A DNA stretch of 64,000 nucleotides, taken from the NCBI RefSeq assembly GCF_005222675.1, contig NZ_STGE01000048.1, forward strand, positions 1-64,000. The letters are read 5' to 3'. The stretch is from Mycolicibacterium sp. CR10. Its GTDB lineage: Bacteria > Actinomycetota > Actinomycetes > Mycobacteriales > Mycobacteriaceae. The position numbers and the translations under genes are program-made. Below, in pieces: positions 9,909 to 18,065 of this stretch. Numbering within the stretch: the first letter of the stretch is position 1; each line of letters starts with the position of its first letter. Below the pieces are notes generated by a model, which saw only the letters and a program-made list of their open reading frames with translations, searched no databases and was not told the DNA's origin.

Positions 9909-10469
9909 ATGACCACTCTGCAGAATCGGCACCGAACCGCCCTTCTCGTCGTGGACGTCCAGAACACCGTCGTCGACGGAGCGCATCAGCGTGACGCGGT
10001 CGTGGCGAACATCGGCACCCTCGTCGAACGCGCACGCCGCGAAGAGGTCCCAGTGCTTTGGGTGCAGCACGACAGCGAGGAACTCACCAAGGGCAGCCCC
10101 GGCTGGCAGATCGTGGCGGAGTTGTCGCCCGGCGACGACGAACCGCGGGTCGAGAAGAACCATGGCGATGCCTTCGAGGACACCACCCTGGAAAGCGAGC
10201 TCGCCGACCGACAGGTGGGCAGGCTGGTGATCGCCGGCGCGGAGACCGACGCGTGCGTTCGGTCCACGCTGCACGGCGCTTTTGTCCGGGGGTACGACAC
10301 CACTTTGGTCAGCGACGCCCACACCGCGGGCGACAAGACGCAATGGGGCGCCCCGCCGGTGGAGTCCGTCATCGCGCACACCAATCTCTACTGGTCCTTC
10401 CAGACGGCGCCCGGGCGGACCGCAACCGTGGTTCCGACCGACGACGTCGACCTCGGCGGCACGGCCTGA
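9909..10469 (+). CDS. Isochorismatase-family cysteine hydrolase
   Basis: 186 residues, standard size. The catalytic triad can be placed at Asp16 (LLVVDVQN), Lys83 (RVEKNHGDAF) and Cys116 (AETDACVRST). The family hydrolyses amide or vinyl-ether bonds, as in nicotinamidase, N-carbamoylsarcosine amidase and isochorismatase; the exact substrate cannot be read from sequence. The start ATG 9909 is 18 bases after the HxlR stop, so it may be the last gene of that operon. Confidence 0.87.
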   Translation: MTTLQNRHRTALLVVDVQNTVVDGAHQRDAVVANIGTLVERARREEVPVLWVQHDSEELTKGSPGWQIVAELSPGDDEPRVEKNHGDAFEDTTLESELADRQVGRLVIAGAETDACVRSTLHGAFVRGYDTTLVSDAHTAGDKTQWGAPPVESVIAHTNLYWSFQTAPGRTATVVPTDDVDLGGTA

Positions 10470-10507
10470 GTGCGCCGGAAAAATCACCGAATTTTCCCAA
10501 AGGTGCT

Positions 10508-10534
10508 CTGGCACTCTCGCATTGAGAGTGCTAA
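10508..10534 (+). promoter_or_regulatory. CIRCE operator (HrcA site) upstream of hsp20
   Basis: The right half GAGTGCTAA is a perfect CIRCE arm; the left half CTGGCACTC matches 7 of 9 positions of TTAGCACTC; the spacer is exactly 9 bases. It lies 71 bases before the hsp20 GTG start. CIRCE is the binding site of the heat-shock repressor HrcA, normally found before groES/groEL and dnaK operons, so this gene should be HrcA-controlled. Confidence 0.85.
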
Positions 10535-10605
10535 TCTCGGCGGTGCACAGTGATTGGCTGCCCGCCAGGGTGGTGGGCTCTGAATGACATAGGAGGTGGA
10601 TTACT

Positions 10606-11055
10606 GTGCTTCGTTTTGATCCCTTCAGTGACCTTGATTCCGTGACCCGGGGCCTGCTGACCAGCCAGACCGGATCAAATCGCATCCCACGGTTCATGCC
10701 GATGGACCTGTGCAAGATCGACGACCACTATGTGTTGACCGCCGACCTGCCCGGAATCGACCCGGGATCGGTAGACGTGAACGTCGACAACGGCACGCTC
10801 ACCATCTCAGCCCACCGCACCGCACGTTCGGAGGATTCGGTGCAGTGGCTGGCCAACGAGCGGTTCTTCGGCACATACCGCAGGCAGTTGTCGCTGGGCG
10901 AGGGTGTCGACACAGCGGCGATCTCGGCGACCTACGAGAACGGCGTGCTGACCGTGACCATCCCGCTCGCCGAGCGCGCCAAGGCACGCAAGATCGACAT
11001 CGCCCACTCGGGAGCGCAGCGGTCGATTCAGCCGACCACGGTCGACTCGGGTTAG
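10606..11055 (+). CDS. Small heat-shock protein, Hsp20 / alpha-crystallin family
   Basis: 149 residues. N-terminal arm MLRFDPFSDLDSVTRGLL, then an alpha-crystallin domain (about 32-130) with the family motifs ADLPGIDP, NGTLTISAHR and YENGVLTVTIP. It resembles the mycobacterial 18-kDa-antigen group. ATP-independent chaperone that holds unfolding proteins. The GTG start is fixed by the strong site AGGAGG at 10591-10596. Regulation by HrcA through the upstream CIRCE site is likely. It converges on the GNAT gene across a duplicated hairpin. Confidence 0.93.
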   Translation: MLRFDPFSDLDSVTRGLLTSQTGSNRIPRFMPMDLCKIDDHYVLTADLPGIDPGSVDVNVDNGTLTISAHRTARSEDSVQWLANERFFGTYRRQLSLGEGVDTAAISATYENGVLTVTIPLAERAKARKIDIAHSGAQRSIQPTTVDSG

Positions 11056-11073
11056 TCATAGCTCATCGATTCT

Positions 11074-11175
11074 GCGGGCAGATCGCGGATCGGTTCGATA
11101 TCGCGATCTGCCCGCAGACTCGGGGGGCAGATCGCGGATCGGTTCGATATCGCGATCTGCCCGCAGACTCGGGGG
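11074..11175. terminator. Tandemly duplicated terminator-like hairpin between convergent genes
   Basis: The stem GCGGGCAGATCGCG (11074-11087) pairs with CGCGATCTGCCCGC (11102-11115). The whole unit is repeated 49 bases downstream, so two nearly identical hairpins stand side by side between the ends of hsp20 and the GNAT gene. There is no U-tract, as is usual in mycobacteria. Probably a bidirectional terminator that has duplicated. Confidence 0.7.
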
Positions 11176-11176
11176 C

Positions 11177-11773
11177 TCAGGTGTTGCGTGCCAGCCGGAA
11201 CCGCAGGTTGTTGCGCACCGCGGGCCATTCGATGTCCAAGATGGAGTAGACGACGGTGTCACGGCGCGAGCCGTCGGGCAGGACCTGGTGGCTGCGCAGG
11301 ATGCCATCGCACTTCGCGCCGAGCCGCTCGATGGCAGCCCGGCTGGTCGAATTGAAGAAGTGCGTACGGAACTCCACTGCGACACAACCCAACTCATCGA
11401 ATGCATGGCCCAGCATCAAGAGCTTGGTCTCCGAGTTGACCCCGGAGCGCCGAGCCGACGCGGCGTACCAGGTGTTGCCGATCTCCAGCCGTCTATTGGG
11501 ACCGTCCACGTTCAGGTAGCTCGACGACCCGAGTAGCGCCCCGTCGCGCCCGCGCACCACGAAGGTCAGCCCGGTGTCGGGCCGTTGCAGCGCCAGGCGC
11601 GTCTCGATCCAGTCACCGGCCACACCCGCCTTCGGCGCGCCGGTGAACCACAGCCGGCCCAGCTCACCATCGGCGGCGACGGCCTCGATCTCGGGAAGAT
11701 GTTCGCGTGCAAGCGGTTCCAGTATCACCCAGCGATCTCCGGTGAGCGTCACCGGCTCGACGAACCCGCTCAT
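11177..11773 (-). CDS. GNAT-family N-acetyltransferase (RimJ/RimL-like)
   Basis: 198 residues, matching the RimJ/RimL type of acetyltransferase. Visible family segments are LEPLAREHLPEIEAV, the strand LEIGNTWYAASARRSGVN (acetyl-CoA pyrophosphate loop region) and KLLMLGHAFDELGCVAVEFRT. Predicted to acetylate an amine using acetyl-CoA; target unknown. ATG 11773 is chosen because it overlaps the stop of the upstream membrane-protein gene as ATGA; a start 10 codons earlier is possible. Confidence 0.85.
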   Translation of the reverse strand: MSGFVEPVTLTGDRWVILEPLAREHLPEIEAVAADGELGRLWFTGAPKAGVAGDWIETRLALQRPDTGLTFVVRGRDGALLGSSSYLNVDGPNRRLEIGNTWYAASARRSGVNSETKLLMLGHAFDELGCVAVEFRTHFFNSTSRAAIERLGAKCDGILRSHQVLPDGSRRDTVVYSILDIEWPAVRNNLRFRLARNT

Positions 11774-12210
11774 GATCGGCCGGTCGGCACCGAGGATCTC
11801 CATGCCGCCAGCATCGCCCATACCGACAGCAGCACAGCGGTCAACGCGACCGCACCGCCGACGTAGAGCCCGTAACCGGCCGACACCGGAGGGTACACAT
11901 AGAGCCGGTAGAACCACACCGATAGCACAACGAGGACCACCGAAATCGCCAGCGCCACCGTCGAAGCCATGCGTGCCGAGATGCCTCGCGCCGACATTGC
12001 GCCTGCGATGAGCAGTGACGACGCCAGCAGCACGACGAACTGCCCGACCCCGAAACCGGGCGGCGGCACCGACATGGTTCCGGCGATCCCGCCGATCGCA
12101 TTCGCGCGTCCGCCACCGTCTGCCGTCGACGTCAGCCAGGGCAGCCACGCGCTCACCGCGACGATCAGAGCACACAGCGCCACCAGCCATCCGGGACGCA
12201 GGCGAGCCAT
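11770..12210 (-). CDS. Small integral membrane protein, unknown function
   Basis: 146 residues with four hydrophobic segments: WLVALCALIVAVSAWLPWL, QFVVLLASSLLIAGAM, STVALAISVVLVVLSVWF and YGLYVGGAVALTAVLLSVWA. No family motif is recognised. ATG 12210 is preferred over a TTG two codons upstream. It is coupled by ATGA overlap to the GNAT gene and divergent from the cupin gene. Confidence 0.72.
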   Translation of the reverse strand: MARLRPGWLVALCALIVAVSAWLPWLTSTADGGGRANAIGGIAGTMSVPPPGFGVGQFVVLLASSLLIAGAMSARGISARMASTVALAISVVLVVLSVWFYRLYVYPPVSAGYGLYVGGAVALTAVLLSVWAMLAAWRSSVPTGRS

Positions 12211-12247
12211 GGGCAAAGACTACTCGGGGACTACTAGGGTGATGGCG

Positions 12248-12694
12248 ATGAGCGATCTTCCGGAATGGGCGCGTCGGCTGAACCTCTCCCCACATCCGGA
12301 GGGCGGCTGGTTTCGGGAAACCTGGCGCAGCGATCTGATGATCCCGGAGTCGGCGCTCCCGACGGGCTACACCGGCAGTCGCAATGCCGGCACCGCGATC
12401 CTTTTCCTCCTCATGCCGGGGCAGCAGTCCGCATGGCACACGGTGCGCAGCGCCGAACTGTGGCTATACCACTCCGGGGGGCCGCTGCTACTGGAGGTCG
12501 GCGCCGAGCACGACTCCGCCACGACTCATCTGCTGGGAGCGGACATCTCGGCCGGCGAGAGCCCCCAGTTCCTGGTCCCTCCCGGGCGTTGGCAGCGGGC
12601 CCTTCCCCGCGACGACCAACCGTGTCTGGTGAGTTGCGTGGTGGTGCCGGGGTTCGATTTCGCCGACTTCGAGCTGGGCGCTTCTACCGACTGA
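12248..12694 (+). CDS. Cupin domain protein, DUF985 type
   Basis: 148 residues starting MSDLPEWARRL; an ATG two codons earlier (12242) would give 150. It matches the DUF985 cupin group: LNLSPHPEGGWFRETWRS, then AILFLLMPGQQSAWHTVRSA and the beta-barrel strand ISAGESPQFLVPPGRWQRA. The fold is a jelly-roll barrel; its biochemical role is not established for most members. AGGG eight to ten bases before 12248 favours that start. Its 3' end overlaps the convergent BKACE gene by 11 bases. Confidence 0.83.
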   Translation: MSDLPEWARRLNLSPHPEGGWFRETWRSDLMIPESALPTGYTGSRNAGTAILFLLMPGQQSAWHTVRSAELWLYHSGGPLLLEVGAEHDSATTHLLGADISAGESPQFLVPPGRWQRALPRDDQPCLVSCVVVPGFDFADFELGASTD

Positions 12695-13412
12695 GCAGCT
12701 CGACCGCGGCCGACACCAGGGCGGCGTTTCCCGAGGCGGTGGATCCGTCGGGCAGGCACAGGGTGTCCTCCATGCCGATGCGGGTTTGCACTCCCTTCAC
12801 CCCTGCGTGTTCCAGTAGCGGCCAACAACTCTCGTCGAGCCCGTGCAGCAGGATCGGTGCGGGCGAACCCGCCGCCGCCACCATCGCGAGCAGTTCGTCG
12901 GCTGTCGCGGTGTCACCATCGGCGCCCAGTTCGATCATCACCCGCAGGCAGTGCGGCGCGATGTCGGAGGCCGCCCAGGAATTCGCCGCCTCGGCGTGGA
13001 AGATGCCGACTTCCACGCCGAGGCCGCGACTGAGCAACAGCTTGGCCAGGTCGGGCGAACCGGGCTCGTGCCAGTTCAGCGACGCGAAGTCGGGCAGCAC
13101 GCTCCAGCTCTCGACGGCACGCAGCCGCTGCTGCGCATCGGGAAGCGCCCAGTACCCCGTCGTCACCCCCAGCGGCAGACCCGGGAGCGCCTCGCGCACC
13201 GCCGACACCGCGGCGTCCACCTCCCCGGCCAGGAGCGAGTCGACACCGTCGGCGCTCTTGGGATGCATGTGCACCGCCCTGGCGCCGGCTCCGTGTGCGG
13301 CCACCGCTTCAGCTGCGAGCTGCTCGGGAGTGACGGGCAGGTTCGGATGCTGGTCCGGAGTTCGGGCGCCGTTGATGCACGCCTTGACGTAGATTTTCGG
13401 GCTACTGGGCAT
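12684..13412 (-). CDS. BKACE-family protein (DUF849, 3-keto-5-aminohexanoate cleavage enzyme-like)
   Basis: 242 residues, somewhat shorter than the usual 270-300. Family features are IYVKACINGARTPDQHP at the N terminus, the metal-site HMHPKS loop, ASLNWHEPGSPDLAKLL and the C-terminal VQTRIGMEDTL. These Zn-dependent TIM-barrel enzymes condense a beta-keto acid with acetyl-CoA; individual substrates vary widely. It ends inside the convergent cupin gene. The VOC gene lies 15 bases upstream on the same strand. Confidence 0.82.
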   Translation of the reverse strand: MPSSPKIYVKACINGARTPDQHPNLPVTPEQLAAEAVAAHGAGARAVHMHPKSADGVDSLLAGEVDAAVSAVREALPGLPLGVTTGYWALPDAQQRLRAVESWSVLPDFASLNWHEPGSPDLAKLLLSRGLGVEVGIFHAEAANSWAASDIAPHCLRVMIELGADGDTATADELLAMVAAAGSPAPILLHGLDESCWPLLEHAGVKGVQTRIGMEDTLCLPDGSTASGNAALVSAAVELLSR

Positions 13413-13427
13413 AACCCCAATCTTGGC

Positions 13428-14210
13428 CTACGACTCCAGACTCGACAGGTTGAAGCCGGCGCCCGTCGGATCGGCCACCGCCGCGAGCCGTCCGTAGGGC
13501 GTGTCCTCGGCGGCGCGGATCACGCTTCCGCCGTGGTCGACGATCACCTGCATGGTCTTGTCGACATCGTCCGCGCCCAGGTAGAAGTCCCACCTCGACG
13601 GAACCTCCTGCGGCAGGAAAGCCGCGCCGTCCATCACGCCCAGCAACGTGGCGCCATCGAAAGAGGCTGTGCTGTAGCGAAACTCGTCGGTATCGGCCAC
13701 CGTGTCGAGGTTCCACCCGAACACCCGGCGGTAGAAGTCCAGCGAGCCTGCGTGGTCGCGGGTGGTCAGCTGAAAGAAGACGGGCGCGCCGTCCTCGTCG
13801 ACGACCTCGAAGCCGTTGTGCCCGCCGGGCTGCCACAGCCCGAGGAAGGCGCCGGCCGGGTCGGCCAGCACACCCATCCACCCCTTGTCCTTGACCTCTA
13901 TAGGCTCCGCGGCTTCGGCACACGTCTCGGCGCCCGCCGCCAGAGCACCGGCGAGGGTCGCCTTGACGTCGGCGGTGTGGAAGTAGGTGGTCCAGCCGTC
14001 GGGAGCGTTCCACTGCGGGTCGTTGTGCATCAGGCCGGCCACCGGACGGCCGCTGGAGAAGGCGTTGACGTACCCCCCGTACTCGGGGCCGGCGGACTCG
14101 AAGGTCCAGCCGAACACGGCGCCGTAGAAGTCCTGAGCACGCTCCGGATCGGAGGTGGCAAGGTCGATCCACGTGGGTGAGCCGTTGGGGACGGTAGCGC
14201 GGATAGGCAT
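13428..14210 (-). CDS. VOC-family protein with two glyoxalase-like domains
   Basis: 260 residues with two repeated VOC units (starting PTWIDLATSDPERAQDFYGAVFG and PVFFQLTTRDHAGSLDFYRRVFG), as in mycobacterial glyoxalase/bleomycin-resistance-type proteins related to CFP32. Start ATG 14210 has AGGAG five bases upstream. A longer open frame to 14906 exists but runs through the neighbouring pseudogene and start region of the methyltransferase and has no homologous sequence. Function unknown; these proteins usually bind a metal or hydrophobic ligand. Confidence 0.87.
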   Translation of the reverse strand: MPIRATVPNGSPTWIDLATSDPERAQDFYGAVFGWTFESAGPEYGGYVNAFSSGRPVAGLMHNDPQWNAPDGWTTYFHTADVKATLAGALAAGAETCAEAAEPIEVKDKGWMGVLADPAGAFLGLWQPGGHNGFEVVDEDGAPVFFQLTTRDHAGSLDFYRRVFGWNLDTVADTDEFRYSTASFDGATLLGVMDGAAFLPQEVPSRWDFYLGADDVDKTMQVIVDHGGSVIRAAEDTPYGRLAAVADPTGAGFNLSSLES

Positions 14211-14268
14211 CGATACTCCTCGAATAGCAGGTGCGGTCACATGAGCAGACCGCGGCCGCTCGAAGAAC

Positions 14269-14553
14269 TCATCGCGTGACGCCCAGAACGCGCAGCGCAT
14301 TCTGCTGTTAGAGCAGCGGCAGCACCGCCGGATCGACGTCGAGGGTGTCGAAGTCGCGGCGCCACCGGTCGATCTGGATGTAGGGACAGTCGGTGCCGAA
14401 GTACCCCTGGCTCCATTGTGAAGTATCTGCCGGTGGCTGTGACGAGGACATTGTCGTAGGGCTTGTGACCGTGCCGTCGACCTCGACGTGGGTGTGGACA
14501 TCGATTGCCTCGACGCGGTCGAAATCGATACCGTACTCGTACCGCTGGCCCAC
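14269..14553 (-). pseudogene. Remnant of an amidohydrolase gene with large internal deletion and a nonsense codon
   Basis: The N-terminal piece contains YGIDFDRVEAIDVHTHVEVD, the first metal-binding strand (HTH) of TIM-barrel amidohydrolases related to ACMSD. After a short unrelated stretch it jumps to FGTDCPYIQIDRWRRDFDTL, the end of the same family, so roughly two thirds of a normal gene of about 300 codons is missing. The frame is then broken by TAA at 14308-14310; reading past it gives NALRVLGVTR and TGA at 14269, which looks like the natural C terminus. Catalytic core absent, so not functional. Confidence 0.8.
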
Positions 14554-14696
14554 GCGCAGCAGGCTACTCGGGGCGTACCCGCTAACGTGTTTCGCGGCCG
14601 GGACAATCGCTCGTTTTCTCCGGCACGTGGGCGGGTAATAGTGAACACAGCGCGCCGACAGGGGCGTCGCAATGGTTTTGCAGACAGGATGGTTCG

Positions 14697-15632
14697 ATGC
14701 CGAAAACCTCTAGCGAGGAGCAGAACGAGACCGCGCAGTCTGCGTGGTTGTCCAAGTCCGCATCCCAGACACGCGGGTCGGACAAAAAGGAAGTCCAGTT
14801 CCACTACGACATCTCCAACGACTTTTTCAAGCTGTGGCAGGACCCCAACCAGGTCTACAGCTGCGCCTACTTCGAGAAGGACGACTACACGCTCGAACAG
14901 GCCCAATTGGCCAAGATCGACCTGTCACTGGGCAAGCTCGGCCTCGAACCCGGAATGACGTTGCTCGACATCGGCTGCGGGTGGGGCAAGACCATCATGC
15001 GTGCGGTCGAGAAATACGACGTCAACGTCATCGGCCTGACGCTGTCGGAGAATCAGAAGCAGCACATCGAGGACCACTGGTTCGCCAATGCGCAGACCGA
15101 CCGCACCATGGAGGTTCGCCTGCAACCGTGGGAGGACTTCGACGGCCGGGTCGACCGGATCGTCTCGATCGGCGCCTTCGAGCACTTCGGCTTCAACAAG
15201 TACGACGACTACTTCAAGAAGACCTACGACTGGATGCCCGACGACGGTGTCCAGATGCTGCACACGATCACCATCCCCGAGGACGAGGAGATCAAGGCCA
15301 AGGGACTGCCGCTGACCATGTCGCGGGTGCGGTTCATCAAGTTCATCATGGACGAGATCTACCCCGGCGGCCGTCTGCCGCTGGCGTCGATGGTCAAGGA
15401 CCACGCGGTCAGGGCCGGCTACACCGTCACCCGTGAGCAGCACCTCCAGCCGCACTACGTCAAGACGCTGGACACCTGGGCCAGGAATCTCGAAGCCAAG
15501 AAGGACGAGGCCATCGCGATCACGTCCGAGGAGATCTACGAGCGCTTCCTGAGGTACCTCGACGGGTGCGCCGATCTGTTTCGCGAGGGATACACCGACG
15601 TCGTCCAATTCACCTGCGAAAAAAGTAACTGA
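14697..15632 (+). CDS. Mycolic-acid cyclopropane-synthase family SAM methyltransferase
   Basis: 311 residues, close to CmaA/MmaA/PcaA/UmaA of M. tuberculosis. Signature segments are VQFHYDISNDFFKLWQDP, YSCAYFEKDDYTLEQAQ, the SAM loop LLDIGCGWG (89-97) and GAFEHFG with Glu162, the conserved active-site region. These enzymes add a methyl or methylene from SAM to double bonds of ACP-bound mycolate precursors. Which modification is made (cyclopropanation, methoxy/keto, methyl branch) cannot be read from sequence. It is followed by a paralogue 94 bases later. Confidence 0.93.
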   Translation: MPKTSSEEQNETAQSAWLSKSASQTRGSDKKEVQFHYDISNDFFKLWQDPNQVYSCAYFEKDDYTLEQAQLAKIDLSLGKLGLEPGMTLLDIGCGWGKTIMRAVEKYDVNVIGLTLSENQKQHIEDHWFANAQTDRTMEVRLQPWEDFDGRVDRIVSIGAFEHFGFNKYDDYFKKTYDWMPDDGVQMLHTITIPEDEEIKAKGLPLTMSRVRFIKFIMDEIYPGGRLPLASMVKDHAVRAGYTVTREQHLQPHYVKTLDTWARNLEAKKDEAIAITSEEIYERFLRYLDGCADLFREGYTDVVQFTCEKSN

Positions 15633-15726
15633 CGGCGGTGTAGTAATTTTGTGGGCACGCACGTAGCCGGATAGAGATATCGCACGGAACTAGGGTCCGC
15701 TGTTTCGGATGGAGGTCGGTCGGCCG

Positions 15727-16635
15727 ATGGTCGAGAGCAAGGTCAAGCCGCCGGGAAAGGGCTCGGGACCAGCCGGGGACATGGAGCCGCACTTCGAAGA
15801 GGTGCAGGCGCACTACGACCTCTCCGACGATTTCTTCGGGCTCTTCCAGGATCCGTCACGGACCTACAGCTGTGCGTTTTACGAGCGTGACGACATGACG
15901 CTGGCCGAAGCGCAGATGGCGAAGATCGATCTGGCCCTCGGCAAGCTGGATCTGCAGCCCGGAATGACGCTGCTGGACATCGGCTGCGGCTGGGGTTCGG
16001 TGACCAAGCGCGCCGTCGAGAAGCACGACGTCAACGTCATCGGGCTGACGCTCAGCAAGAACCAGTGCAAGTACGCCCAGGAGCTTCTCGACGGTATCGA
16101 CACCGAGCGGTCCCGCCGCGTCATGCTCAAGGGCTGGGAGCAGTTCGACGAGCCCGTCGACCGCATCATCAGCCTCGAGGCGATCGAGGCGTTCCCGCAG
16201 GAGCGCTACGCACCGTTCTTCAAGGCCTGCTACAGCATCCTGCCCAGCGGGGGCCGGATGGTGATCCAGGCGATCCTCGGTCACCCGCTCAAGCGGTGGC
16301 CCGAGATGGGCATCCCGATCACGATGACCGACCTGCGCTTCATGCGGTTCATCGCGAAGGAGATCTTCCCCGGCGGGTCGATACCGTGCGACGACGACAT
16401 CACCGGGCTGTCCGGCGAAGCCGGCTTCACGGTCGGTGACAAGCAGTTGCTCGACGAGCATTATGTGCGGACCCTCAACGAGTGGGCCGAGGCGCTGGAG
16501 GCCCACCACGACGAGGCGGTGGTCGCCACCTCCGAAGAGGTCTACCAGCGGTACATGAAGTACCTGATCGGCTGTGCCGACTTCTTCCAGCGCGGCATCA
16601 GCGAACTGGGGCAGTTCACCCTCGTCAAGCCGTAG
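15727..16635 (+). CDS. Second mycolic-acid cyclopropane-synthase-like methyltransferase, variant active-site loop
   Basis: 302 residues from ATG 15727, chosen because GGAGGT at 15711-15716 is well placed for it; the ATG at 15709 would overlap that site. It keeps AHYDLSDDFFGLFQDP, YSCAFYERDDMTLAEAQ and the SAM loop LLDIGCGWGS (83-91). The family's GAFEHFG is replaced by EAIEAFPQERY, and the charged region after it also differs from its neighbour. It may therefore act on a different lipid or have altered chemistry. Convergent with the Kas gene. Confidence 0.92.
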   Translation: MVESKVKPPGKGSGPAGDMEPHFEEVQAHYDLSDDFFGLFQDPSRTYSCAFYERDDMTLAEAQMAKIDLALGKLDLQPGMTLLDIGCGWGSVTKRAVEKHDVNVIGLTLSKNQCKYAQELLDGIDTERSRRVMLKGWEQFDEPVDRIISLEAIEAFPQERYAPFFKACYSILPSGGRMVIQAILGHPLKRWPEMGIPITMTDLRFMRFIAKEIFPGGSIPCDDDITGLSGEAGFTVGDKQLLDEHYVRTLNEWAEALEAHHDEAVVATSEEVYQRYMKYLIGCADFFQRGISELGQFTLVKP

Positions 16636-16642
16636 CCCCGCA

Positions 16643-16709
16643 CCCGCCGGAATTGCATTCCGTGCGGATAACTGCGAGAGAGGCCCGCGTGGAATGTAAT
16701 TCCGGCGGG
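16643..16709. repeat. Convergent-junction palindromic element, copy 1
   Basis: Left arm CCCGCCGGAATTGCATTCC (16643-16661) pairs with GGAATGTAATTCCGGCGGG (16691-16709), 18 of 19 positions. The 29-base middle includes GCGAGAGAGGCC. It sits between the stops of the second methyltransferase and the Kas gene. Related copies occur at 52103 and 61609. Likely a bidirectional terminator that has spread as a repeat. Confidence 0.75.
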
Positions 16710-16719
16710 GGTCATCGGC

Positions 16720-17970
16720 TCAGGCGCGTCCGAACACCAGTGCCACGTTGTGGCCGCCGAACCCGAACGAGTTGTTGACCGCGTACTGATAGTTGCCGGG
16801 CCGCGGGCTTCCCGCGACGACGTCGAGGTGAACTTCCGGGTCCAGATTCTTGAGGTTGCGGGTCGCGGGCACGATGCCGTCACGCAGGGCCAGCACCGTC
16901 AGTATCGATTCGACCGCACCGACCGCCCCCACCGAGTGCCCGAGCGCACCCTTGGGTGCGTAGACCGCGGGTGCGTGGTCGCCGAGAGCGTTGTTGATCG
17001 CGACCGACTCGGCCACATCACCGACGGTGGTGCCGGTGGCATGGGCGTTGACGTGGTCGATGTCTGTCACCGCGAGCCCGGCGAGCTGCATCGCCCTGGT
17101 CATCGTGAACCCCGCGCGGCTCCCGTTCGGGTCCGGCGCCACCATGTGGAATCCGTCGGAGGTGATGCTGGCGCCCATCAACCGGCCCAGGATTCTCGCA
17201 CCGCGGGCCCTGGCATGTTCCTCGGTCTCGATCACCATCAGCGCACCGCCCTCGCCGAAGACGAACCCGTCGCGGTCCCGGTCGAAAGGTTTGCACGCGC
17301 CGGCGGGGTCGTCGTTGTTCTTCGACAGCACGATGCGCATTTTGGCGAACCCTGCGATCGGGACCGCCTCGATCCTGGCTTCGACACCCCCGCAGATGGC
17401 GATGTCGGCTTCGCCGAGCACGATGTGCCGCCACGCCTGGGCGATACCTTCCGAGCCCGACGCGCAGGCCGATACGGGCGTCAGCACGCCCGCACGCGCG
17501 TGGCGTTCGAGCGCCACCGCGGCCGACGGGCCGCTGGGTGCGTACTGCTGGACCGCGGTCGGGTTGACCTGGTCGAGCTCTCCCTGCCGAATGTGTTCGT
17601 AGGCGAAGAGCAGTTCTTCGATGCCGCCCATGCCGGTGCCGATCGAAACCGCCAGCCTGCGCGTGTCGACTTCGGGTGACCCGGCGTCTTTCCATACCCG
17701 CCTGCCGAGTACGACGGCCATCCGCTGCACATAGGACAGCGCGTAGTGCTCTTCGGGAGTCAACTCGTCGTCGAAGGTCTCCAGCAGATGCCCGCCGATG
17801 CGAATCGGCAGGTCGAACTGCTCAACGAACGAGTCCTCGAGCGTGCGGATGCCGCTGCGCCCGTCGAGCAGCGCCTGCCAGGTCCCCTCGGCATCGGTCG
17901 CCAGCGCCGTGGTCATCGCCATCCCGGTCACCACGATGTCCGGGAACTTCCGATTGGTTGTGTTCGTCAT
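16720..17970 (-). CDS. Beta-ketoacyl-ACP synthase, KasA/KasB (FabF) type
   Basis: 416 residues. The condensing-enzyme triad is visible: Cys169 (SACASG), His310 (NAHATGT) and His345 (GHSVGA), with Lys340. The N terminus (FPDIVVTGMAMTTALATDAE) and the ending (NNSFGFGGHNVALVFGRA) closely resemble the mycobacterial FAS-II elongation enzymes. It would extend ACP-bound meromycolate chains. Unlike kasA/kasB it stands apart from acpM/fabD, next to two mycolate-modifying methyltransferases. ATG 17970 follows AAGG; a GTG two codons earlier is possible. Confidence 0.92.
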   Translation of the reverse strand: MTNTTNRKFPDIVVTGMAMTTALATDAEGTWQALLDGRSGIRTLEDSFVEQFDLPIRIGGHLLETFDDELTPEEHYALSYVQRMAVVLGRRVWKDAGSPEVDTRRLAVSIGTGMGGIEELLFAYEHIRQGELDQVNPTAVQQYAPSGPSAAVALERHARAGVLTPVSACASGSEGIAQAWRHIVLGEADIAICGGVEARIEAVPIAGFAKMRIVLSKNNDDPAGACKPFDRDRDGFVFGEGGALMVIETEEHARARGARILGRLMGASITSDGFHMVAPDPNGSRAGFTMTRAMQLAGLAVTDIDHVNAHATGTTVGDVAESVAINNALGDHAPAVYAPKGALGHSVGAVGAVESILTVLALRDGIVPATRNLKNLDPEVHLDVVAGSPRPGNYQYAVNNSFGFGGHNVALVFGRA

Positions 17971-18065
17971 CGTCACCCTTACCCCAAACGAATTCTCGCC
18001 GGGATTACCCGCTGTGTCAGCGTTTATTCACGGATACCGGCGTTCCCGCGGGTATCCGCACCTCC

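Noticed and set aside
13428..14906. 492-codon minus-strand frame fusing the VOC protein to an upstream Arg/Thr-rich extension
   Set aside because: The extension runs through the amidohydrolase remnant in another frame and into the methyltransferase gene; a proper ATG with ribosome site exists at 14210.
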